A stretch of 64,000 nucleotides of DNA from Vespa crabro (lineage: Eukaryota > Arthropoda > Insecta > Hymenoptera > Vespidae): assembly GCF_910589235.1 (NCBI RefSeq), contig NC_060968.1:248001-312000 (forward strand), in the 5' to 3' direction. Every line of letters begins with the position of its first letter. Within the stretch, counting starts at the first letter, position 1. Position numbers and translations under genes: made by a program. Shown in pieces: positions 27,601 to 41,490 of this stretch. The notes below the pieces were generated by a model. That model saw nothing but the letters and a program-made list of their open reading frames with translations. It searched no databases and was not told the origin of the DNA.

Positions 27601-29991
27601 AATATCCACACTAGTCCAGGGAAATGTAAGATAGTACCTCTCGGAGAAATGCGACCGTCGTACTTGGAAATATTCCGACAATTCGAGGGAAAGTTATGCC
27701 AGGTCCTCTCGATACAATGCGGGTGCCAGACGTGAAAAAATTTCCACTAGTCGCGGGAAAGTTATACTAGTAACTCTTGAACCAATGTGACCATCGAACT
27801 TGGAAATATTCCGATTTGTCGAAGAAAAGTTATGCAAGTGCCTCTTGATCCAATACGACTGTCGGATTAGTTGATGATTACTACTCCGAGTAGTCTAGGG
27901 ACACCTATGAGAGTGCCTCTCGAACCAATGCGGTTGTCGGACTTGGAAGTATACACACTAGTCGAGTGAATGGTATGCGAGTAGTACTCGTCCCAATGCG
28001 AATATCGGCCTTGGAGATATTCCGAATAGACGAGAAAAAGTTATGCGACTGCATCACAAATCAAAATGTCTGTCATACTTCGTAATAGTCCGACTATTCG
28101 AAGGAAAGTTATGCGAGTGCATCGCGAACCACTGCGGCTGTCGGATTTGGAATAAATCCGACTAGTCGAGTGAAATTTATGCTAGCGCCACTCGAACCAA
28201 AGCGACTGTAGGACTTGTATCTATTTCGACTAGACAAGTGAGAGTTATGCGAGTTTCTTGTGGATCATTGCAAATGTCGGAATTGGAAATACTAGTTGTC
28301 GGTAACTTATACGAGTGCCTCTTGGAACAATACGACTGTAGGGCTAGGTTGTATTCCGCCTAGTCGAAGGACAGTTATCGCAATAATGAGGCTGTCGGAA
28401 ATGGAAATATTCTGACGATTAGAGGGAAAGTTATACAAATGCACCCATACCAATGCAACTCTCGGACATGGAAATACTTTGAATATTCTAGAAAGATTTT
28501 TACAAGTGTCTCTAGTACCAATGCAACTGTGGCGACTAGAAATATTCCGACTATTCAAGTGTATGTTACGCGAGTGCCTCTGGAATCAATACGACTGTCG
28601 GACATAAAAATATTCAGACTATTCGAGGGTAAGTAAATCGAGTGACCATCGAACCAATCCGAAAATCAGCGTTGGAAATATTCAGACGCATCGAGTGAAA
28701 AAGTAACGAGTGATACATTAATCAATGCGACTGAAGAACTTAAAGAAATTCCGACTGGTCGATAAAAACTTGTGAGAATGTCAGTCAACCCAATGCAACT
28801 GTCGAACTTTAAGCATTCGGACTAGTCGAGGGAAAGTATAGCAAGTATCTCTCGAACTTATGGGACTTACGGAATTTGAAATATTCCTCCTGTTCGAAGG
28901 AAAGTTATGCAAGTGCCTTTGGATCCATAGTAACTGTCCGACATAGAAATATTAAGACTAAAAAGGGAAAATTATGAGAGTGTCTATCGGACCATTGCGA
29001 CAGTCTGTGTTGGATATAATCCGACTAGACGTGAGGAAGTTATACGAATCCTACTCTAACCAATGCAACTGTCGATAAAAGAAATATTCCATCTGGGTGA
29101 GAAAATGTTAAGAGGTACCCAGTAGAATCAGTGCAACTATCTGACTCGAAAATATTCCGACCCGAGTGAAAGATATTCTAGTGCTCCTCGATCCAATTCA
29201 AAATTGGAATTATCATAACTGGTGGAGGGAATGTTAAGCGAGTGCCTCTCGAATGAATGCGGCTGTCGGACTTGGAAATATTCCAACTATTCAAGTGAAA
29301 AGTTATGCGAGTGACATAGGAACCACTGCGACTGCCGGTCATGTAAATATACCGCCTAGTTCAGGGAAAGATAAGCGAGTCCCTCTCGAAAAATCCGGCT
29401 GTCGGACATGGAAATAATCCGACTAGTCGGGTTAAAGTTAAGCGAGTGCCTCTCGATCCGATGCTGCTGTCACACTTGAAAATATCCCAACTAGCGGGGG
29501 GAATGATATGCTACTACTTCTCGAAACAATGCGGCTATCATGATTGGTACTATTCCGACTAGTGGAGGGAAACTTATATGAGTGCCTCTGAAACCAATGC
29601 GGCTGTCGGAATGGAGATATTCACACTAGTCGAGGTAAAGTTATGAGAGTTCCTTTCGAACCAATGCAACAGCGGACTTCAAAGTTTTCCAACAATTCGG
29701 GGGGAAGTTATGAGAGTACCTCTAGGACCAATACGACTGACGAAATTGGAAATAATCCGGCTAGTCTAGGTAATCTTATGAGAGTTATACTAGAACCACT
29801 GAGCTTTCCGTACATGTAAATATCCCGCCTTGTCGAGGGAATGTTGTGCGATTACCTATCGAACAAATTCGGCTGCCAGACTTGGATATATACGGATTAG
29901 CCGGTTGAAAGTTATTCGAGTGACACTCGAACCAATGCGGCTGTCGGACTTGGAAATATTTCGACTAGTCAAGGGAAAATAATGCGGTTAA
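21649..29991 (+). repeat. 68-bp satellite, block 2a
   Basis: Uninterrupted head-to-tail 68-bp units, about 120 by length, all with the CGACTAGTCG core in + orientation. No gene or transposon was seen. Local higher-order similarity exists: the unit pair at about 23,266-23,340 (CAACTGTAGGACTTGTATCT, then CTAGACAAGTGA) recurs near 28,196-28,270. The block ends in the TTAA (29,988-29,991) flanking a small insertion. Confidence 0.93.
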
Positions 29992-30245
29992 CCCTTTGCT
30001 ATCTGCAGATTTCGCTTTTGGGAGTACCAGTAGTTCGGAGTAACTCTACCGTTTCGCAATTACTTTTCCGTACATGATGTAATGTCAATATACATAAATC
30101 GTTGAAACTGATTTGTTTCATGTAATACTACTAATAATACGTTAAAATATAAAATTTTTAATTTTAAAATGTCTCCGCTACGTGGACACCGACTTCTACG
30201 ACGATTTAGATATGTCCCAGTTTTGGGGGCACAAACCGCATATGT
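29992..30245. mobile_element. 254-bp TTAA-flanked insertion (piggyBac-like MITE candidate)
   Basis: This 254-bp non-satellite island lies between TTAA at 29,988-29,991 and TTAA at 30,246-30,249. Removing the island and one TTAA restores a normal satellite reading, ATGCGGTTAACTTGTTAACC, equivalent to the common unit variant ATGCGAGTAACTTGTGAACC. The empty site can thus be inferred exactly. The left end begins CCCTTTGC, similar to piggyBac-type termini; the right end read inward is ACATATGCGG, a weak inverted match (about 8 of the first 14 bases). No transposase frame is present, so the element is non-autonomous. TTAA duplication is the hallmark of the piggyBac superfamily (established knowledge). 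Confidence 0.75.
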
Positions 30246-30959
30246 TTAACTTGTTAACCAGTATGATTGTCTGACTTGCATATATTCCGACTAGTCGAGG
30301 GTTAGTTGTACGAGTGAGTTTCGAACGGTTGCAACTGTTGGACCTAGAAACATTCCTACTAGCCGAAGAAAAGTAATGCGAGTGACTCTAGAACAAATGC
30401 GACGAACGGACATAGAAGTATCACGACAAGTCGAGGGAATGTTATGCGAGTGTATTGTCAACCAAAGCAACTGTCGGTATAGGGAATATTCCCATTGGTC
30501 GAAGGACTTTTTTCTAGTGCATCTCAATCCATTGCAGATGTCAGACTTGGAAATATTCCGACTAAACGAGGGAAACTTATGAGTGTGCTACACGAACGAA
30601 AGTGAATGTCGGACTTGGAACTATTACGACTAGTCGGGGGAATGTTATACGAGATATATTGGAACCAATGCGGCCGTCGCATTTGGAAATTTCCCGACTA
30701 GTCGAGGGAAATCTATGCAAGTTACATAGGAACTCATGCAAAGGTCGGACTTGGAAATATACCGATTAATGGAGGGAAAGTTATGCGAGTATTTCTCGAA
30801 TCAAAGCAGCTCTCGGACTTGGAAATATTACGACTAGTCGAGGGATAGTTATTCAAAGGTTTCTAGAACTATTGCGATGGTCGGTCTTGGAAACATTCCG
30901 TATAATCGATGGAAAGTTATGCGATTGACTTTAGAACCAATACGACGGCCGGACTTGGA

Positions 30960-31585
30960 AATATACCGAATATTCGCGGGAAGGATACGCGATTGACTTT
31001 AGAACTAATGCTTCTGTCGTACTTGTGAATATCTTGAATATTCACATGACACTTATGCTAGTGTTACTCGAACCTAAGCTACTGTTGGACATGGAAATAT
31101 TCCGCCTAATCAATGGATATTTATGCGAGTGCCTCTCGAATCAATGCCACTGTTGAGCATGGAAATATACGGAATAGTCGAGCGAAAGTAATACAACTGA
31201 CATTAAAACCAATGCGACAATCTGTCTTGGAAATAATCCGACAGTTCGAGCGAAAGTTATACGAGAGTCTCCCTAACCATTGTGCTTGTCGGACTTGAAA
31301 ATAATCAGACAAGTGACGGAAAGTTAAGGGATTGCTTCTCGAACCAATACGTCTGTCGGTTTTGGGAATACTATGACTAGTCGAGGGTAACAAATGTTAT
31401 TGTCTCTCGAACCAATCCGGTGTCGAACTTGCATATACTTCGACTAAACGAATGTAAGTTATGCGTGTGTCTCTCGATCCAATGCGGCTGTTAGAGTTGG
31501 AAACTTCTTAACTAGTGGAGGGAATGTTATACGAGTACAACTCGGAAGAATACGACTGTCGGACTTCAAAATATTTCGACTCGAC
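30960..31585 (+). repeat. Long-range duplicated satellite block (partner 57,695-58,325)
   Basis: About nine consecutive units share private variants in order with 57,695-58,325: TGAATATTCAC, CCTAATCAATG, AATAATCCGACAG, GAGTCTCCCTAA/GTGTCTCCCTAA, CAAATGTTATTGTCTCTCG, CTTGCATATACT and TTCTTAACTAGTGGAGGGAA. Identity is roughly 85 percent by eye. Similarity fades on both sides, giving a block of about 625 bp. Confidence 0.85.
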
Positions 31586-34500
31586 GAAGGAAAGCTTTGC
31601 GAGTGATTTGAGAACCAATGCGACTGTCGGAATTGGAAATATTCCGACTAGTCGAGTTACAACGATGCGAGTGAACTGTGAACCATTGCAACTGTCGAAC
31701 TTAGAAATAACCCTCTGGTCTGAGAAAGTTATGCGAGTGCTTCTCGAACCCATACGTTTGTTGGACTTAGAAATATTCCGGTTAGTAAAGGAAAACTTAT
31801 GCGAGTTCCACTCAAATTAAAGCCTTATGTCGTATTTCGAAATATTCCTACCAGTCGAGGGATAGTAATACGAGTTACTTTTGAACTAATGCGACTGTCT
31901 TATTTGGAAATATACTGACTGGTCAAGAAAGAGCTATGCGAGTGACTTGTGAATTAATGCGACTGTCTGGCTAGGAAATATTCCGAATACTCGAGAGAAA
32001 GTTATGCGATTACCACTCGTACCAATGCGGTCGGCGTACTCGGAAATATTCCCACTACTCCTTGGAAAGTAATGCGAGTACCTCTTGAACGAATGCGACT
32101 ATTTGACTTGGAAATATTCCGACTAGAATAAGAAAATTTATACAGTGGCTACGCGAATTAAAGCGAATGTCAGATTTCGAACAATTCCGACAAGACGAGG
32201 GAGAGCTATGTGAATGACTTGCAAACCAATGGGATTGTCGGACTTGGAAATATTCTGACTAGTCTAGGGAAAGTTATGCGAGTAACTGGTGCTCCGAACC
32301 GGCTATCGGAATTGGAAATATCCCAGGTAGTCCAGGTAAAGATATGCGGTGGTCCATCAAACCAATGCGGCAGCCCTACCTGGAAGTAATCCGACTATTC
32401 GTATGAAAGTTATAAGAATACCACACGAAACATAGAGACTTTCAGTCTTGGAAATATTCCGACTTGACGAGTGAAAATTATGCGAAGGTCTCCTGATACT
32501 ATGTGTCTGCCAGATCTTGGGATAATTCTAATGATCGGTGGAAAGTTATGAGATTGCTTCTGGAACCAATGCGAATGACTGACTTGGAAATATTCCAAAT
32601 TGTCGGGGTAAAGTTATGCGAGCGCTACTCGAACCAGTGCGGCTTTCGGAATTAGTAATATACCGACTAGGAGAGGAAGTGTTATGCAGCTGCTTCTTGA
32701 TTCAATATGGCTGACGAACTTGGAAATATACCGACTAGTATAGTGAGAGTAGGTCGTACTCTGGACCCAAGTATACTGTCGGAATTGGTAATATTTCGAC
32801 TAGTGGAGGAAATATTATGGAAGTGCCTCGCGAACCAATGCGTCAACCGCTCTGGGAAATATTCCGACTAGTCGGATGAATGATATGAAAGTGCCACTCG
32901 AGAATTGCGATAATAGGTCTTAGTAAAACTCTGACAAGTCGAAGGATAGTCATGCGAGTGATTTTTGAACCAATTTGATTGTTGGTCTTAGAAATTTTGC
33001 GACAAGTCCAAAGAAAGTTTTGCGATTGGTTTACAAAACAATATGACTGTAGGAATGGTAAAATTCCGACTAGTCGAGGGATAAGTATGCGAGTAAATTG
33101 GAAATCAATGCGACGGTCGAATTTGGAAATATTCCAACTAGTTGGGGTAAAGTTCTGCGGGGGCTCTAGATCCAATGCGGCTGCCAGAAATGAAAATATC
33201 CCAAATTGTGAAGGACATATTCTACGAGTGCATCTTGATCTAATACGATTGTCGTACTTATGCATATTCAGATTAGTCGAGGGAAAATTATAAGAGTTTC
33301 TTCAACCAATGCGGCTGTCGGACTTGGAAAAATTTCGAATAGTCGATTGATAATTATGTGAGTGACTCCCGATACATTAGATCTGTCGGACTGGGAATTA
33401 ACTCGACTAGTCGATAAAACATTATGCGTTTGCCTCTAGATCCAAAGAGACTGTCAGACATACATATAACCCAGCTAGTGGAGGGAATGTTATCCGAGTT
33501 CCTTTCGAATCAATTCAGCTGTCGAATTTGGTAATAATACGACTAGTCGAGTGAAAGATATGCAAGTGCCTCTCGAAGCAACACGACTAACGTACTTCGA
33601 CATATTCCCAATAGCAAAGAGAAAGTTAGGGGAGTATCTTGTCACCCTACGTGACTGTATGATTTGAAAATAACCCGACTAGACGAGGGTGAGATGTTCG
33701 AATCACTTGTGAATCTATGCGACTGTTGGACTAAAAAATATTTCGACTATTCAAGGGAGTGTCATGGGAGAGCCTATTGAACCAATGCGACTTTCATGCT
33801 TGGAAGTATTCCGCTTCGCCGAGGGAATGATATGAGAGTTGCTTTTAAACAATAGACATTTTCGGACGTGGAAATCTTCCGACTAGTCGACGGAATGTTA
33901 CTCAATTACGTTACTAAAGTGCCCCTACAACAAATGCGTATGTCGGACTTGGAAATAATTCAACGAATTGAGCAAAAGTTCTGCTAGTGAATCTTTTACC
34001 ATTGCGACTTTGAAACTTAAAAATATTCCAAATAGTCGATGGAAAGATTTGTGAGTGTCACGTGATCCAATGCGACTGTGGCACTTGGTAATATAGCGAA
34101 TGGGCTAATGTAACTCATACGAGTTTATCTCGAACCGATGGGAATCTCGTATATAGAAATATTCCGACTAGTTGAGGAAAAGTAATGCGAATGCCTCTCG
34201 AAACAAATCGAATGTCTGACCAGGATGTATTCGGATAAGTGAAGGGAAAGTTAAGCTAGTGACCCTCGAAGCAATGCGACTGTCGCATCTAGAAATATTC
34301 CCACAAATCTAGGGAAATTTATATGAGTCTTTCTCCAGCCAGTGCGACTATCGGACTGAGAATAATTCCGCCTTCCCGAGGGAAATATATGCGAGAGCCA
34401 CTCGAACCACTGTGAAAGTCGGACTAGGTAATATTTGGATTAGTCGAGAAAATGCTGTGCGATTGTCTCTAGAAGAATGCAACTGTCAGTCTCGGAAAAA

Positions 34501-37500
34501 TTCTGACCAGTCGAGGGAAAGTTATGCGTGTGCCGCTTGAACCAATGCAACTGTCAGAGTCAGAAATGTTCCGACAATCTAGGGGAATTTGTGCGAGTGC
34601 CTCTCGAACCAATGCGACCGTCGAACCTGGAAATATTCCGACTAGTCAAGGTAACTTAACTAGAGTCCCTCTCGAGGCAACACGACTGCAAGTCTTAGAA
34701 ATATTTCGACTAGACGAAGGAAACTTATGAGAATGACTCTACAACCAAAGCGACTGTCGTACCTAGCAATATTCCGGCAAGTCGAGGAAAAGTTATGCGA
34801 GTGCCCCTTGGACGAATACGACTTTCGTACTTAGGAATATTCCGACTTGACGAAGGAAATTTATGTGAGAGCCAATCGAACTAAAGATAATGTGTCACCT
34901 AGAAATGTTCGTCTTGTCGACGGGAAGCTGTGAGTGAGCCACTCGACAAATGCTACTGTCGGAGCTAGAAATATTCCGACTAGTCGACGCATAGCTGTGC
35001 TTGTGCCACTTGAACCAATGCAACTGTCTGTCTTGAACAATTTCCAAATAGTCGAGCGATGTTAGGCGAGTGTCATTAACCAAGGCGACTTTCAGACTAG
35101 GAAAAATTCCACTAGTCGAGAGAAAAAGTATGTAAGTGACTTATGAACCAATGAGACTTTCGGACGAGGTATTATTCCGACTATTCGAGAGATAATTACA
35201 CCAGTGCCTTTTAACACAATGCAAGACTGTTTGTCTTGGAAATATTCCTTCAAATCGAGTGAATGTTCGGCGAGTGCCTCTCGAACCAATGTGACTGTCC
35301 GACCTAGACACATTCCCATTAGACGAGGGAATTATATGTGAGTTCCTCTCGCACCAATGCAATTGTCCGACCGGGAAAAGTTCCTTCTAGTAGAGGGAAA
35401 TTTGTGCTAGTTGCTCTCCAACTAATGCGGCTGTCGAACGTGGAAATATTCCGCCTATTCAAGGGATAGATATGCGAGTGCATCTCGGACAAATGCTTCT
35501 GTCCCACTTGGAAATATTCCGACTAGTCAAGGGGAAATTATACGAGGTACTTGTGAGCCAATTCGAAAGTCGGGCTCGGCTACATTCCGATTATACGACG
35601 GATGTTCTACTATTTCCAACAAACAAATACAGCTATCGGGCTTAGAAATACTCCGACTAATCAATCGAAAATTATGCGATTTCCTCTGGAACCTATACGG
35701 CTGTCGAGCTTGAATATATTATGACTATTCGAGTGAAAAAATTAGAGTGATTAAGAACCCATTGCTTGTCGGACTTAGAATTGTCCCGAATAGTCGATGG
35801 AGGGCTATGCCACTGCCTCTGGAACCAATAAAAATGTCGGGTACGGAAATATTCCAAATAGTAGAGGGAAAGTTATGTGAGTGTCTCTCTAACCAATACG
35901 GCTGCCGGATTAAAAATTATCCGACCTAGTCGAGGGAAGTTTTCCATGTAACTCTGGAACCAATACGGCTGTTGAACTTTGAAATATTCCGACTAGTCAA
36001 GGCATAAAAATGCGTGTGCCTATCGAAAGAATTCGATCATTGTTCAGGGAAGTATTTTGTCTAGTCGATGGAAAATTATGAGAATGACTCGAAAACCCAT
36101 ACGGTTGTCAGGTTTGGAAATTTCTCTAGTAATCTAGCGAAAGTAATGCGAGTAACTTGTGAATCAATGGGAATGTGTGACTTGAAAATATCCCGACTAG
36201 ACAAGAAAGAGCAATGCGAGTGCCTCTCTTCACAATGAGACTGTAGGAAATGGAAATACCCCGACAAGTTGAGGGATAGTTATACGAGTACTTTCTAACC
36301 AATGCGGCGGCGTACTTTGAAATATTTCGATTAGTCGAGGAAAAGTCATGCGAGTGGCTCTTGAATCAAAGCGGCTGTCAGTCTTGAAAATATTCCGACT
36401 AGTCGAGGGAATGATATGCGAGTGCCTCTCGAACCAATAAGGCCGCCGGACTTGGAAAAATACCGATTATTCGAGGAAACTTCTGCGAGTTCCTCTCTAA
36501 CCCTTGCTGATGCCGGACTTCGTAATTTTCCCATTAGTCGAGAGAAAGTTATACGAGTTTCTGTCGAATCAATGCAGCTTTCTGACCTGGAAACATTTCG
36601 ACTATTCGAGGGAAATTTCTTCATGTAACTTGGAATTCACAGGGACCGTTGAATTTTGAAGTATTACGACTCGTTGAGGGAAAGTTATGCGAGTTACACT
36701 AGAACAAATGCGGCGGTCGGAAATGAAAATATCCCTATTATTAATAGATATGTTTTGCGAAAGCCTCTCGAAACATTGCGTCTGCGCGGACTGGAAAATA
36801 TTCCGATTAGTCGGGAATAGTTACGCTAGTACCTCTCGAATAAATGCGGTTACCGTCCTTGGAATTATTCCGACGAATTGAGGGAAAGTTATACTTATTA
36901 CTCTAGAAGCAATGCGATGGTTGGACCACGAAATATCCCGACTAGCCAATGGGAAGTTATGCGAGAGTCACGTAAAGCATATCGACTGTCAGAATTGGAA
37001 TTATTTCAACTCGTCAAAGGAATATTATATGACTTCTGCTCGACCCAAAGCAACTGGTGGTCTTGGAACAATTCCGACTAGACGAGCAAAGGTTATGCGA
37101 GTGACTTGTGAACCAACACGACTGTCGTATTTGGAAGTATTCTGACTGATCGCGGAAAAGTTATACGAATAACCCTATTACCAATGTGATAATAGGGCTT
37201 GAAAATATTCCAACTAATCGAGAGAAAGATACGCGGGTGCCACACAAAACATAACAATTGTATGTATTAGAAATTTTCCGATTAGTCAAGTCAAACTTAT
37301 GCCACTGCCACTCTACCCTAAGCGACTGGTGGACTTGAAACCATTCCGCCCAGGCGAGGGAAATTTATACAGGTGCATCTCGAACCAAAGTGAATATTGT
37401 ACTTGAAATCATTCCGACTAGAGGGGGAAACGTTATTAAAGTGATTTTTGAATCGAAGCGGCTGTCGGAATTGGGAGTATTTCCGTTGGTCGAGGGAATG

Positions 37501-40333
37501 ATATGCGAGTGTCATTAGAAAGAAAACGAATGTCGAACTTGGAATCATTCCGACTATATGAGGAAACAATATTCGAAAGACTTGTGAACCAAAGCGGCTG
37601 TAGCAATTGAGAATATTCCTATTGGTAGAGGGAATTTAATACGTATGCCTTTTGATCCATTGTGGATGTCGGACTTGGAAATATACCGGCTAGTGTAGAG
37701 ATTTATGCGAGTGACTCTACAATAAATAAATCTGTCGTACTCGGAAATAATCCGACTAGTCAGAAAGAAATGCAAGTTCCTACCGAAAAAATGCAACGTA
37801 TGGGCTTGTTAATAATCAGATTAGTCGGAGAAAGTTAAGCAAGTGCCTCTCGGACCAAAGCGCGACTGTCGGATTTGAATTTTTCCGACTAGTCGTAGTC
37901 AAATTATACGAGTGCCTCTATCACCAATGCAACGGTAGTAGTTCGAAATGTTCCGATTAGTCGATGGAAAGTTGTGCAATTGCCTCAGGCACCAATGCGT
38001 CTGTCGTGATTGGAAACATTCCAACAAGGCAATGGAAAGTTATACCAATGACATGTGAACTATTGCGACTCACGGATATTGAAATATTCCGAATGGTCAA
38101 GGAAATACTATGCGAGTTCATCTCGAACTAACGCGAATGACAGCCATAAAACTATTCCTAATTGTGGAGGAAGAGTTTTGCGAGTGCCTCTCAAACCATA
38201 GCAACTGTCGGACATGGAAATATTGAGACAAGGATGGGAAAGTTATGCGAGTGCCACACGATCCAATGCGAATTTAGGACCTAGAAATATTATGACTAGT
38301 AGATGGCAAGATGGTCGAATGGCTCACAAATCAATGCGATTGTCTGACTTGGAAATATCCTTCATAGCCAAGGGAAATTTATGCAAGTGGCTCTTGATAA
38401 AATGTGACTGATGGATTTGGAAATTTCCGACTAGTCGACAGGAGGTTGTGCGAATGCCTCTCGCACCAATGCGACTTTAGGGATTCGACGTATTCATATT
38501 AGTTAAGGGAAAGTAGTGCAAGTGCGTCTCGAACAAATGCTAATGTCGGAATCATTACTTTCTGGCTAATCAACGGAAAATTGTACGAATGTTTCTACAA
38601 CCAATGCTTACTTGGAATTATTCCGAATAATGGAGGGGAATTTATGCGAGTTCCTCTCGAATCAATGCGACCTTCGGAACTAGAGAAATTTTCACTATTC
38701 GACGGAAAGTTACGCGAGAGCCCCTCCAAACAGTGCGGCTGTCGGACTTGGAAATATTTAGCCTAGACTAGCATGGGAATGTTATGCGAGTTCCTCCCAA
38801 AACAATGCGACTGTCGGAAGAGGATGTATTCAAACAAGTCGGGAAACATATGCGAGTGTCCCTCCAACCATTGCGACTGTCAGACCTCAATATATTCAAA
38901 CTAGTCGAGAGAAAGTTATGAGAGTTCCTTTCGAACCAATGCGAAAGACCAACTTGAAAACATTCCTATTAGTCGAGGGAAAGTTATGCGAATACTTCTC
39001 TGACCAATCCGACTGTCTAACTAGGAATTATTCGGACTAGTCGAGGGAAAGCTATGAGAGTGTCTCTCGAAACACTGCGACAACTGGTCCTAGAAATGAT
39101 ACCATTATTCGAGGAAAAATTGTGCAAAAGCCTCACCAACCAATGTGACTGTCGGAGTTGTACATTTTCCGAATTTTCGAGGGAATTGCGAGTGTCACCC
39201 AAAACAATACGGCTGCCGAACCTAGAAATATTTCAACTAGTCGAGAGAACGTTATGCAATTGCCTCTCGCACCAATGTGACTGTCGAAATTGAAAATATT
39301 CCGACTAATCGTTGGAAAGTTATGCGAGTGCATCAACAACCAATGCGACTATCTGACTTTGAATTATTCCGACTAGTCTTAAGAATGATATGCGAGTTGC
39401 TCTCAAAACAATGTGTCTGTCGAACCAAAATATATTCCAATTAGTCAAGGAAAAGTTATAAGAATGCGTCTTTCGGACTTGGAAACACTCCATCTACTCA
39501 AGGGAAAGTTGTGGGAGCTCCTCTCGAACCAATGCGACTGTCGCACTCGGAAATATCCGACTAGTCGATGGAGATTTGTGCGAGTGCTCTCGAATCATTT
39601 CGTAATATTCCATTTAGTCGAGGTAAAGATATACGTATACATCACCAACCAGTGCGTCATTTGGTCGACGGAAGGTTGTGCAACAGCCTATCCAGACAAT
39701 GCGAATGTCGCATTTAGACGTAATCTGACTAGCCAAGGGAAAGTTATGAGAGTGCCTCTCGTACCAATGCGACTGTTAGACTTGGAAATATTCCGACTAG
39801 TCGAGAGAAAGTTATGCGAGTGCTTCAAGAAGCAATGCAACTGTAGGACTTGGACATTCTGACTTGTCGAGGGAAAGTTATGTGAATGCTTTATCAAACA
39901 TTCCGACTATTGATCTTGGAAATATTTTAAATAATTGAGAAAAATTTGTGCTTGTGCCTCTGGAACCAATGCGACTGTCGGACTTAGCAATATTCATTTC
40001 TGTCGAGGGAAAGTTAAACAAGTGCATCTTAAGCGAATGCGACTGCAGGACCTAGAAATATTCCGACTAATGGTGGTAAAGTTATGAGAACGCCCCTAGA
40101 ACCAATGCGATTGCCGGAATTATCAATATTTTGTCTTATCGAAGTAAAGTTATGTGAATGCTTGTGAATCAATGAGACTGTCGGACTTAGAAATATTCCT
40201 TCTAGTAGAGGGATAATTATGAGAGTGACTCTCGAAACAATTCTTGTATCTAGATACAACAAATGTTGTATTTAGAAATATTCCAACTAGACGAGGAAAG
40301 ATATGCTAGTGACGTGTGTACCAATACAACTGT

Positions 40334-40351
40334 CAGATTTGGAGATTCTCC
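40334..40351 (+). repeat. Left target-site duplication of R1-clade element
   Basis: CAGATTTGGAGATTCTCC here corresponds to CGGATTTGGAGACTTTCC at 46,592-46,609, with three mismatches in 18 (the other copy of the element has CGGATTTGGAGATTCTCC at 18,636). The 68-bp consensus reads GACTTGGAAA where both flanks read GATTTGGAGA, so the flanks share two non-consensus bases. This favours true duplication over ordinary unit similarity. Confidence 0.68.
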
Positions 40352-41490
40352 TATTCTTCTAATTCATGTTACTTCAAGTATTTTATTGAAGTACTTGATC
40401 CAACTTGGTTATGTTGTCTTGGTTATGTCTTGGTTATACTATTTACGCCCTTTAACCAGAAGTACTTTTAGTAAGTACGTTGATCATATGTTCTTCTTAT
40501 CTTTTTCATGCCCCTTACTTAAAGTATTAGCACCAAAACAGTTATTACACGTACTTTCTTTTCATTCTAAGTCCCTTGACTTAAAGTACTTCTACTAAAG
40601 AACTTTGGTTGAGTTCCTTCCTTTCCTTTTTAAGTCCCCTTATCTAAAGCACTTTTAAAGTACCTAGGTTATATGCTCTATCCTCTCAAAGTATCCTACT
40701 TTAAAGTACTTTACCAAAGTACCTCCACTATTATTGATTATATTCCTCCCCTTCCAAGTACTGTCACACAAAGTACTTTTATTAAAGAATCTTGAATGAA
40801 TGTTCTCTCTTTCCTTCCCAAAATCCCTTCATGTAAAATATTTTCACCAAAGTACTTAATCATATTTTCCCTCTTTTCCTACTAAATCGTCTCATGTAAA
40901 GTACTCTTACAAAATCTCTTGGATTATATGTCCCCAATCTTCGTTTCCAAGCTCTTCTACCTAAAGTACTTTCGCTAATGTACCTTGACTATATGCTCTT
41001 TCTTTAGTTACTATGTCCTTCTACTCACAGTACTTTTGTCAATGCACTTGATTGCAAGATCATTCTTTTCCTTCTATGTCTCAAGGTACTTCCACTAATG
41101 TACTTGATTATATGTTCTGTTGCTCCAATTCATCTTACACAAAGTACTTTACCTAATAACTTTGATCATATGACCCATCCTTCCTCAATATGCCCATTTA
41201 CTTAAAGTCATACTATAAGAACCTTGATCACATATTCTCTCTTTTCCTCCTGACTCCCTTTTCTCAAAGTTCTTTTATGAAGGAACTTTAATCTTACTTA
41301 ATTCTACTCCCCTATAAGCCCTCTTACTTAAAATGCCTTTGTTAGAATACCTTGATTACATGTTCCGTCTCTACTCCCCTACGTGTTTAACTTAAATTGT
41401 CTTAATAGAGCACCCAGACTAGATGATCTCTGCCCGCTCTTTTAAGCTCTTTCATTTAAAATATTTCACCAAATATCCTCAACGGTTGTC
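40352..41490 (+). repeat. ~64-bp monomer array in the 5' region of the R1-clade element, copy 2
   Basis: Colinear with 18,654-19,770. The stretch 40,455-40,760 is over 90 percent identical to 18,738-19,040 by eye, while downstream monomers and the coding region are less similar. It has the same AAAGTACTTT palindrome, GATCATATG word and pyrimidine-rich tract per unit. See the entry for copy 1 for the 5' UTR interpretation. Confidence 0.8.

Larger units (their letters stand above)
30246..40351 (+). repeat. 68-bp satellite, block 2b
   Basis: Continuation of the 68-bp array, about 150 units, same orientation. Bases 30,960-31,585 are closely related to 57,695-58,325 in block 3, far more than neighbouring units are to each other. 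From about 39,880 the block is colinear with 18,205 onward (segmental duplication). It ends inside a unit at the left target duplication (40,334-40,351) of the second R1-clade element. No gene was seen. Confidence 0.93.
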
